This document shows, in pieces, positions 48,212 through 57,436 of a DNA stretch of 62,000 nucleotides. How positions within the stretch are numbered: position 1 is the stretch's first letter; every line of letters starts with the position of its first letter. The stretch is from Symbiodinium natans (taxonomy: Eukaryota; Sar; Dinophyceae; Suessiales; Symbiodiniaceae): NCBI GenBank assembly GCA_905221605.1, contig CAJNDS010002377.1:182501-244500 (forward strand), in the 5' to 3' direction. The position numbers were made by a program, and so were the translations under genes. A model generated the notes under the pieces. That model was not told where the DNA came from and did not search any database. It worked only from the letters and a program-made list of their open reading frames with translations.

Positions 48212-51200
48212 TCAGTGGTGGCCGTCGAGGCCGTGGTGGCCGCCCTCCAAGGGCTCCGAGCCATGTGCGTGGCACTGCGCTCCGTGGGCTGAGCACGTGA
48301 AGACAACCTTGGTGTCGGAGTACCCTCCGAAGCTTCCCAAGCTGAGGCCCTCTGAAGATTCCCAAGCAAGGTCCTAGCAAAACCCGACAAGGGGAAGAAC
48401 AAACACACGCACACGCGCACACGCACTTCTATGTATGTATAATTCTAGTCAACAAAAAGGTCAAAACTGGAACGGGAACCTCTCAGCGAATACCAGCAAC
48501 AGAGTGCCGAAGTGCGACTTGTACCCCCTGGTGCGGCGCGAAATGCCGAAATGGCAGCCTGCGCCGCGAAGCGTTTCTTTTTCGAGCCATGAAGCGGAGC
48601 GCCTGCGCCGTGACATCACCCTTGCGTGTCGGATTGACACCTTTTGTCTTCAGAGCGCTGCGAGCGGAGGAGAGTGCTTTCGCCGCCTTTCCGGCCGGTT
48701 CACAGTGCGAGTTCGCAGCTCTTGTGCCCCTCGTGTGGGCTCTCTGGAGCATCTACTGTCACGAGACTGAATGGAGCTTTCTTCTTTCGGGTAGAGGCCC
48801 CCTTGTTACGCCGGCCTTGGCAGGAGTGCTCTCTTTTTTTTTGCTTGGCCGTGGTTGACCATCTCATGTCCGACCGTCTGTCTCTTGTAGGCATGAGAGG
48901 GATTGACCGTGGCTGTGGAAACCCTTGCAGCCAGGGCTCAGCATAGAAAAATGGGGCCCCTGGTTAAGACACCTTGCTCGTTGTTCTTAAGCCTTTCGCG
49001 TCGCAATGCCGCAACCTCGCAAAATAATTCAAGGCCTGTGTCGTTGTCCAGCGCCTGTGCTGTGCTTCTGAATTCGGTTTGAGGATGACTATACATAGGC
49101 CTTCAAGGCTTGTGATTCCCCGGCATCGATCTGACTAAGCCAGGCCAGGCCCTCGATCCCAAAAGTCATGCAGGGAGACGAAAGTTCAGCCGCAAAAGCC
49201 GCAACGGATTTTGCTTGCTCCTCAAACCGACAGAGGCGGACCCCGACGGCCCGGTGGCACATGTGGCCTTCTGCGGGTGATTGTGAAAACCCGCTCTTGA
49301 ACCGTAAGTGCGCCAATCCGATGGGAGTCGTCATACTTTGTCATCCAAAACTCGTGCTTCCTCCCCCTTGAAGACCCCTTGCACCCAAGAGAACACTCAA
49401 AATCCAACAAAACCTCCTTGAAGCCTCCTTTTGCTTCCGCTCAGGAGCAAAAAACTCCATCCCAATCTTCGAGATGCAATCGAGGATGCACAGCAGCGCC
49501 TCGGTCTGCGGGTCATTGTTCGGGCCATGAGACGGGTCTCTCAAAAGGTGGCGCTAGGGTTTTCCGAAGTTTAGTGTCCCGGTCCCCGCTTGCAGTGATG
49601 TAGTGGAGAAGTATGAACCATCGTCCCCACCTAATTCCCAGGCTGCAAGTGGCGTGAGGCTCGCCACGGAGACGCCACACGCTCCTAACCCTAAATTGAA
49701 CAGCCTAAAGCCTCGAACACGAGAAGTACCCCGAAGCCCAACACCAAAGCCAGTAGACTCGAATTGCGGGCTACAGATTCCGAGGTTGGAAACCCTGAAC
49801 ACCAGTGCCGCCGAGGTGCGTCTTCCATCCCTTTCGAGATCAAGCCGGCATGAGCCCGGCCTGGCAGAGGCTTTTAGGGTTTTTAGGGTTGAGGGTTCCG
49901 TGGTTTCGGCTTTGTAGGCTTTCAGGGGTCCAAGCAGAAAGTATATTCGATATAATAGCCTTTCCGAGTATCACGTGCGTACTGTCTGTGTTGTATTCAG
50001 CGCACCTAGAAGGACCACAATCGGATATCCCGTCCACGAGATCACTGTCAGCCTTGCTTTTGTAGCAACAAACGGCAAGAGGCGTTGAATGCTGCTTTCT
50101 GAGGCCACATACGGAGGACAAAAAACCCGAAGGTGGTTTTCCGTTTTGTGCCAAGTCGCCAAGACAGCTGCTTGAAGAGCCGCTGCACATCTGGCGGACG
50201 CTCCAACACGGTGCCGTAGGAAACATCTACCTCCAGCGCCACAACCATTAGGATGTAGAAGAAGATGGATATGCCAAACCAGGCATACTTCTGCATCACC
50301 TGCAAACGAGCGAACACAAGGACTTTCTTCCAGGTCACCCTGAGTGTCAGCAAGGAATAGTACTTTAAACCGCGAGTGCGAATCCCGACTCGCCTTGCCC
50401 TTGGGGACAATCATGGCGCTGACAATGCCGCCCACCAGCATCAGGATATCGCTTCCGATGACGATGATTATGGTGTGCTTCTCCGCGCCGCCAATCGTGC
50501 AAAGCTCATAAAGCATCAGGGGAGTCGTAGCGATCCAATCCTCGGATCGCGCCGTTGCTACTTCAAACGCAACCCGCATCGCCCGGACGGAAACGCAACT
50601 GCGGATGTTGCTGAACCCGAATGCTGCCGAGAGGACAGCCGTATACACGAACAAGCAAAGAAGACTATACATGCACACATGAATATATGGCTATTTTTAA
50701 TTCATTCATTCATGTGTTCATTCATTTCTATTTGTATGTGTATGATCATATAGCTATACATGAATTGCCGTTCAACAAATACTCTATTGGCCTATTGGTT
50801 ATGTTACGTTACATAAAACACACACATAATGTATGTATATATAGAGATTCGTTTATGTATTTATATATACACACAGATATACAGTAGAAATCAGTTTCAA
50901 TGCCAACAGCGTAACACAGCTTAAGCCCAAGGTCGATGTAGCGGATGACTGGGATGGTCTTGCCTCGAATCTGCGCCTCGCCCATGCCCGTGACCTTGGC
51001 GAAGTAGGCCATCGCCGCGATGGCCATCACGAACAAGGTGACCACGTAGGACTCCTCATGCTCGTGCCTCGATTTTTTGCCGCAATTTTGGTGGTTGGGC
51101 GACTCTAAACCTAAGCCCCAAGCACAGCTCTACCCCTAAACCCTAAAGGCCCTAAATCCTTTCTAGGCAGGGACTGCGGAGGCTAAACCCTAAACCCTCA

Positions 51201-51360
51201 ACCCTAAACCCTAATTGACTTGCCAGGTTGTGGTGGGAAGCCTGGCCCACAAGGCCACCAGCAGCACGGAGGCCGCCGTAAAGAGACCCAAGACCACCCA
51301 GGAGACCACCTTGGCGAACTTGTAGGTCCACCACTCATGCTGGCTGCTCTGTACCTGCAT
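48212..51360 (-). CDS. Microbial rhodopsin, proteorhodopsin-type proton pump, copy 2 (eight exons, 263 residues)
   Basis: Exons on the minus strand: 51360-51224, 51067-50935, 50540-50394, 50299-50160, 50052-50006, 49860-49820, 49499-49449 and 48307-48212 (TGA). All phases fit and every acceptor is AG followed by G; donors are GC, GA, GC, GC, GT, GC, GC. Helix C reads RYIDWIATTPLMLYEL: D91 is the proton acceptor, T95 and E102 (donor) complete the DTE motif of proteorhodopsins. D121 lies in helix D, W192/Y195/P196 in helix F, E214, D222 and the retinal lysine K226 (LDCISK) in helix G. The spacings D91-E102, D91-D121, Y195-D222 and D222-K226 equal those of bacteriorhodopsin. M99 at the tuning position suggests green absorption. 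The C-terminus is histidine-rich (GGHHGLDGHH). It should pump protons in light across a cell or internal membrane. Confidence 0.88.
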
Positions 51361-51829
51361 TTCTGTTTTCAAAGAGCGGGGTTGGGGTTGTCCCACGTGT
51401 TTCCCGGAATAGATGATGTGCTCCTACAGTAGCGATGGCTACTGCAATGCTACAGCCGCTGCTACTCCCCGCGGAGAACAAGCCCCTAGGACGCCCGACG
51501 CAGATACACCGTATTCCCTTTTTTCTGAGGCTTCAGGATCCCTTAGAAAACCCGAAATCAACCAAAAGTTCCCCATGGCTCAACTTATCCACCCCAATTC
51601 CGCCATCTAGAACCCCATGCAAGGCGCCTCCTAAAGCTAAAGCTTCAGGAGGTTCGCTCCAAGCTTGGGGGGCACCTTATACATGGCTAGCTAACAGGGG
51701 TCTATGGAGTAAACTGCCCACCTCTGCAGTTGGTTTTTTTTTTTTGGGGGGGGGGGGGGGGTATGACAGCATACTTATAAAAGGGACCACCAGGGAATAC
51801 CACTTGTAATTCTTCCGACCCCTAAACCC

Positions 51830-53543
51830 TCAGCCCCTCAGCCCCCCAAACCGCCCTCGAGCCTCTTGCCGTCGCTCCTCGAGCAAGTCGCTGATGGACT
51901 TGGACTTCCTTGCGCCCTTTCGGTGAGACTTCTTCTGGCCCAGGCTCTTCTTCCCGCCCGACTTTCCTCTCGGCTTCGCTGTGTGTGCCAATCGCTGCGA
52001 ATGCTCTTATTGATCTTAATACTATTAATATTCTGAAAAGGGAATATTATTAATAGTTTTACCACAGACCCTCAGGAGCCCCCATCAATCTATTAACGAA
52101 ACTAAAGCCAAATTCCCAAGAAAACTATGAATTATGACGACGGCCCAGCTTCTCCCAAGTTTGCCATCACTTGGACCTGGCAGGATGGTCCTGAGCCCTT
52201 CCTCCATCTGCTCATCCGGTAGAAGATCGCTCCTTGAATCAAGGAGAGCATCCTTTTGGGACCCTTTCGCCCACCGAAACCGTAGCTCTACAGGGGCGGA
52301 ATGGTTCGGAATGGTTCGGGGGAAAGGAGCGCAGACTGAGACAAAGAACATACCGGAGCTGTAAACAGGGTGTCCAAAGTGGAAACAGAGGAATGGCTCA
52401 CGGAACCTCTGAGTGAGGCACTGGCAAGGACAAAGCCAACTACTTGCATGGCACGCGAAGCGAGTCAGAACCCGGTACTCGATGAGCATTAAGCCTTTCC
52501 GAGTTCTCAACAACAGGCCACCCATTTGCAACAGAAAGGTAACCAAGGGAGTAGACAGGTCCGCAACCTGTAGGAACCGAATGCAAACTCCGACGGTTCG
52601 TTGCTTCTTCAGCTGCAGAGGCCAACATCCCTCAGACAAGCTTGTGATTTGACCCATGTGGGGGGGGGGGGGGTTCTCTAAAATTAGGGAAACTTTTGGG
52701 TCCGTCTTGTAACAGTGAATAATTCTGAATAATCGTGATCTAGTAGTGAGTGATGCCTTATATTAGGATCCCAAAAAAGGGGGACCATCATTTAGAGAAC
52801 ATGGGGTACCCTAAATATTAGGTGCCGTATTATAATGAGGATATTATAGTATAGGGATCCAAAAAGGGACCATAATTTTGACAACCACCCATGTGTGTGT
52901 AACAGATCGGCGCCCAGGTTCGAGCTCCCTCTGGTGGAGACTGAGGGTGGTGTTGCGGAGCCTGACACCTCGCTGGCCGTCTCTTTGGCCCCCTTCATCG
53001 CAACGAGGCCCACTCCTCCAGCAGGGCTTAGGGCTTCTCTCCGAGACTTTTTGGGGTGGACTTTTTGGGAGGGGCCCTAAACTCCCTAAACCCTAAACCC
53101 TGAACCCTAAACCCTGGGTTAGAGGGCTGGAGGCTGTTGGGGTTAGGGTTTAGCGGGGATTTAGGGGGCGGCTTCAGGCTTCCTGCCGGGAGGGAGGGGG
53201 GTTTTTTATTTGGGCGCCATAATATATATATAGATAGATAGATAGATAGAAGACTGACATTTCTCTCTGGGTCACAAGGCGCTAAATTCGGATTCGGGCA
53301 AGACATTCAAAAAGCAACCGCCGCCTTAGGACGACAAGTGGGAAGAAAGCTCTTGGCCCGTACCCCGGCTGCCCTTATGCGAAACAACAACCAAAGAAAC
53401 ACACACACACAGACAACAAAACACGGCACTCATAACTAAAGCTGGAAGTCCGCATCCAGGGAGACAGAGCTGTGCCGTCGCCTTCATTTTTGCCTTAGGT
53501 GCGCATGGAGAATGGGCGGCTGATCTCAAACCTCTTGCGACGC

Positions 53544-53574
<31 letters not shown>

Positions 53575-53830
53575 GATTATGGTTATTATTATTATTAGTA
53601 GTAGTAGTCGTCGTAGTAGTAGTAGTGGTAGTGGTAGTAGTATTAGTACTACTATTAATATTATTGCTACTATTCTTGTTCTTCTTCATATTCTTACTAC
53701 TATTATCACATGTCGCTATTATCACATTTCGCCCCACCAAGTCGCCGATTGAAGAGAACACGGTTGCAAGGATCTTCGTCAGGCGGGACCAATCACCCTT
53801 CGCTCGAAAATCTGCGGTCAAGCACGGTGT
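51830..53830 (-). CDS. Exon blocks of an unidentified gene, unit 2
   Basis: Blocks match unit 1: 53820-53740 (KGDWSRLTKILATVFSSIGD), 53012-52905 (GLVAMKGAKETASEVSGSAT), about 52232-52140 (LLPDEQMEEGLRTILPGP) and 51985-51830 (GGKKSLGQKKSHRKGARKSK, then ISDLLEERRQEA, TGA at 51832-51830). The first block has an AAG acceptor followed by G and a GT donor. Protein conservation against diverged spacers argues these are coding. Intervening exons were not resolved, so neither length nor function is known. Confidence 0.45.
53083..53118. repeat. CCCTAAA tract
   Basis: Five CCCTAAA/CCCTGAA units, with TTTAGGG variants following in inverse orientation at 53120-53165. Confidence 0.85.
53222..53250. repeat. 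AT and GATA microsatellite
   Basis: TATATATATA followed by five TAGA units. It is absent from the matching place in unit 1. Confidence 0.9.
53539..53702. repeat. Drifting trinucleotide satellite
   Basis: ATC units (about ten) change into ATT, AGT, CGT, AGT, GGT and ACT units over 160 bp, then fade into TTCTT-type triplets. It is absent from the matching place in unit 1, so it arose after the duplication. Confidence 0.85.
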
Positions 53831-53989
53831 CATTCAGTGCTTCAACATTGCGGATCTCAGTGGTGAATATGTCAACACACCAGGTTTTGGCGTTTTGGCT
53901 GCAGGGGTAGAGATTTGTCTTGGGTCTTCTATCTTAGTTTTCTTTTACTTTGTGGGGGTCAGTTTGGGTAGTTTTCCATAGTTTCCCTT

Positions 53990-54130
53990 ACAGAAAACTG
54001 CATTTCCTCTAGATGTTTGGAAACCTGCCTGTCCTGTATATTCGCAGAGGAGGGCCTCCATTTTCTCTACGTTCAACAGGAGACCCACAATTTCTTCGAA
54101 GCTTCTAGTGCGAAAGAGGAGAAGACGTCA
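53990..54130 (-). pseudogene. LINE reverse transcriptase fragment
   Basis: The minus strand reads FEEIVGLLLNVEKMEALLCE, which matches the GLxLNxxKTxxL motif found shortly after the catalytic YxDD box of LINE reverse transcriptases. The box itself is not seen upstream. It lies just outside the end of the second duplicated unit. Confidence 0.45.
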
Positions 54131-55080
54131 CGCCTCGGGCTACACATCTCCAGCTAAAGGGGCCCTATGATGAGCACTGAATTGTTTTGGGCTACGGTGA
54201 GGATTCGTCTTTGTGCACACACCGGTCACAGTGCCCAGCGAGGGCAGAAGAAGGGCAACCGCAAACAGACCCATAGCGAATCGTGTATGGCAACCTTGCA
54301 AGGCAGGACCGCATCCAAGCAGATTCGCAATCACTGCGCCAAACCGCACTCATGCGATCTTTTTCCGAACCGCGGAGCACGATCCTCAAGAAGCGTGCCA
54401 GCGCCTGGTTTCAGCCACTGTCACTTGGCGGCCGCGGGCATGACATTCACAGCCCTCTTCAAAGCTCTGCCATCTGAAGCCTGAAGCCCTCCGGCTCGAG
54501 ACGGGACAACTGTGAGCGGGCCGTGAAGGCCGCACCGAGAATTCCCTGCAGCCTGTCAGACACGTTACCAGCATGCAGTTAAAGCTGGTCCCAGCATCAC
54601 GTGCAAGACTGAAATGCGTCTCGACTCGATCAACGTCATCTGGCAAGCGCATGCTGACCTTTTTAAAGCCACAGAGATGGACCCTTTCGCATGCAATTAA
54701 TGCATAATGCATAAACTTACAATCCCAAGAAAGCATCTACGGAGGAGGTGCTGTACGCTGCGCCCCAGCCTACCCGAGCAGGAGACAGAAGATCGAGCAC
54801 TGGCTTCATGCAATGAGCAAACTGAGGACTCTGTCTCGTAACTGCTGGTGCTCTTCTTGAAAGCATGCTTGATGGGCACACTTGGCAGTGCAACCGGAGG
54901 AGCAGCCCCAAGAATACGCAAGAATGCTATCGCAATCTGCAATGAATTCGTGAGGGTATCCACATCACCCCAAAATCAAAGCAACTATCATACCATCAGG
55001 ATCCGCCATCGCCATGATCATGTGCAGCATCTCCGCTGACATCGCCTTAATTAGCACCAGTAGATCATCCAAAATAGAAT
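54130..55080. other. Region without a recognised gene
   Basis: A minus-strand stretch from about 54275 encodes a signal-peptide-like start (MGLFAVALLLPSLGTVTGVC) but stops 44 codons on. It could be the first exon of a secreted protein; no downstream exon was identified. Other frames overlap on both strands with no family features. Confidence 0.3.
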
Positions 55081-55085
55081 TACGA

Positions 55086-55181
55086 GTACCAGGATGGGCT
55101 ATCATACCCTATAATCCCTTGAAAAGGCTCTTCATAGGGTTCATTCGGGGGATTCTAAGGCCTAATAGCCCATCCTGGTAC
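55086..55181. repeat. Perfect 17-bp inverted repeat (hairpin, 62-bp loop)
   Basis: GTACCAGGATGGGCTAT at 55086-55102 is exactly inverted at 55165-55181. The arms enclose CCCTATAATCCC and GGGGGATT, which may also pair. It could be a small fold-back element or a structured transcript end. Confidence 0.75.
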
Positions 55182-55315
55182 ACCTCATGCACATAGTGTC
55201 AACTGCAGGCGAACCCGCCTCTTCCATGCCTCAAGCCCTTATGATAAGAAGCACTGACAGCAATTTTCTGAAACAATTTCTCCGGTGTAATTCGGATAGC
55301 CAGTGCTAAGAATGG

Positions 55316-55672
55316 CCAGCCCCCTTTGAAATTTGATTGCCTGGCCTCGGTACAAAAGCATTCTATAAGGAAAAATCTTAGCTTTGGGGTTGGCCTGGAG
55401 ATTGAAGATTTCAGGGTCCGACAACCTCAGGCCTCAAGGTTTAGGAAGCCTCAGCCCTTAGGCCTCTGGATCCAAACCCAACTAGCCCGCAAAAAATATA
55501 ATTCCGGGGAGCAAACTTTTTATATTATGCGGCATTCGGGCAGCTGCTGGACTACCCCCTTTGAAATTTGATTGCCCGGCCTCGGTACAACAAAATCTAA
55601 TAAGGAAATCTTAGTTTTGGGGCTGGCCTGGAGACTGAAGATTTCAGGGCCTGACAACCTCAAGCTCAGTTC
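55316..55672. repeat. Direct repeat of about 115 bp, two copies
   Basis: The segment starting CCCCCTTTGAAATTTGATTG at 55319 recurs at 55555 with about 85-90 percent identity through AGATTTCAGGG and ACAACCTCA. The copies are 237 bp apart. Function unknown; neither is clearly coding. Confidence 0.8.
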
Positions 55673-55789
55673 AGAAGCGATTTCTGGACGACAACACCAT
55701 TCGACAGCCTCGCCGAAATTTTGCATCGCCCGATGTTTTTTTCACAATTCCGGCGGTCCTCCCCAAATAGATCCCTCTGAATAGTTTTT

Positions 55790-57060
55790 GGATTTTTTTC
55801 ACTATTCCGGGGGCCCACACTGATCAGGATACAACATTACTCCACCTGTTGCAATGATGCCTCTACTCTTAATTGTCAACGTGCCCTAACTCTTTGAGAT
55901 GATGTCTGAGCGTGCAGGATCAAGGTCTGGCCACGGTGTGAACCAAACGGCAGGGAGCGATTGAGCATAAATTTACGAAACGGTAGTGTGAATAAACTGC
56001 AAGCTAAACAGAACGATGCACCTCGCAAACGCGACGAGCTGCTCACACTGCTCACAAAGCGCGCTCACGCGTCCCAACAACACGTCGATGTGACCTGGGT
56101 ACGGCTCTGCGAATTCGACATTCCCACATGAAGACATTCTTTGCATGGCTTTGAAGGGGTTGCAATCAGAAGCTGCAGAAAAGTGGCAACCTGGTTCCTT
56201 GAGCTGGACATAGAGGCTTAGAGTTAAGTGTTTAGTGTGTTAAGGTCGAGGATCTGACACTGACCTACTCGTAGCTGGGTTTTTGTTCTAAGGGAACTCA
56301 AACAAAGCTAACACAGTAGGGGTACAAAATTTTGCTTACTATCGGACCCTATTCTGGGAGCTACATTTTTAAGTTCCTCAACCAGAACCCACAGTTAAGT
56401 GTTCAACTTGGAGTTTGGGAGTTCGCTGTTGTGCAAGCTGTCTTCAGGCGGCATCCCAAAAACCTGTTGGGTGGTTTAGGGTTGTAGGATTGTAGGGTTT
56501 AGGACTTAGGACTGCTCAAAGCCTTAAGTGAGCCCTGTCCTAAACCGCGGTAGGATCCGAACATATGGGGGGGGGGGGCAGGGGGAGAAGCTTCGAACTG
56601 TAAAAAACCCTGAAGAACCCCTCAGCTCAAGGCTTAACTTCTAATATCATTCCTTCCCGATTATATCCCCCCCCTCCCAATTTTGAACAAACCCCCCACC
56701 AGCTCCCCCCAATTGCAGTATCGTTGCTGTCACAATAAACTTGGGGGGAGTATTAGGGGAGGTTGGGCGGGGTTGAGCGGGGCCAATAGTAAGGGGGAGG
56801 GGATTAGTCCAAGACCAGATGTGCAAACTTAGCAGCCTTAGGACCCTCCACATAGAAAGCTTCCGCATCTGCATAGTCAGGCTCCCGGCAGGTTTTGCCT
56901 TGACCTGCTTGACTTCCTTCAGTTCAAGTCTCCCCCAGCAATTCAGCCAGCCGGGGGCACCCAGCAGCAAAGTCCAGGATCATGTGGACCAAGCCAAGCG
57001 AGACTTGTCTGCCTGGGTTGCAGAGCCTATAGGAGGCTGTTGGGATAAGGGAAGCCTCTG
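55790..57060. other. Region without a recognised gene
   Basis: AT-richer sequence with short TTTAGGG-like traces at 56470-56505 and a G-run at 56569-56579. No conserved frame was found. The 5' boundary of the retroelement probably lies in the last few hundred bases, but no long terminal repeat can be defined without its 3' partner. Confidence 0.4.
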
Positions 57061-57097
57061 AGAAGGCTGAAGTGGAGAAGGGCACCATGCCTTTGTG

Positions 57098-57213
57098 TGC
57101 AGGATGTTCTGCATATGTAAGCATTGCTACAGCACAGGTGTGCAGGACGTTCAGCATATGTAAGCATTGCTTCGGCACAGGCGAGAGCAGAGCTCCGCAT
57201 ATGTAAGCATTGC
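57098..57213. repeat. 43-bp direct repeats upstream of the retroelement
   Basis: The core GCATATGTAAGCATTGC begins at 57111, 57154 and 57197, exactly 43 bp apart. Flanking words (GTGCAGGACGTTC, GGCACAGG) are also partly shared. It directly precedes the spliced-leader relic and may be a promoter or untranslated leader of the element. Confidence 0.85.
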
Positions 57214-57219
57214 GACTGG

Positions 57220-57232
57220 ATTTTGGCTCAAG
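57220..57232 (+). other. Spliced-leader relic (13 exact bases)
   Basis: ATTTTGGCTCAAG equals the last 13 bases of the dinoflagellate spliced leader. The preceding bases (GCGACTGG) do not match the rest of the leader, and no GT donor follows, so this is a truncated relic and not a leader RNA gene. It lies 204 bp before the Gag start codon on the same strand, as expected if the element was once copied from a trans-spliced transcript. About 0.002 such matches are expected by chance in a window of this size. Confidence 0.7.
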
Positions 57233-57436
57233 CATGAAAAAGTGCGTGCCTGGATTGGGGTGTGAGGGTTTTGGGGGGTGTTTCCCGGGTGGTTCCTCTA
57301 GCTTAGGCTGGTCTAGCCTCTTCCGGACCCCCCCTAGCCCGGTGGTCCCCGTCCAGGGTTTTTTCCGTCTTGAGGGTTTGGTTGAAGCTGGGGCTTTCTG
57401 GGTGTAGTCCTGGTTTCCCTTAGATCCCTCTTTTCG

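Larger units (their letters stand above)
47295..53850. repeat. Segmental duplication, unit 2
   Basis: This is the second unit of the tandem duplication. It begins after a TTTAGGG tract at TGCCTTCGGCCGAGTCAGTC and ends near 53850 at TTCAGTGCTTCAA. It is about 450 bp longer than unit 1, partly through the trinucleotide satellite at 53539-53700 and extra sequence near 52000-52400. About 440 bp of unit-free sequence (46850-47295) separates the two. Confidence 0.9.

Noticed and set aside
57220-57232. Spliced-leader RNA gene
   Set aside because: Only the last 13 bases of the leader are present, no GT donor or Sm-type site follows, and the 5' part is absent.
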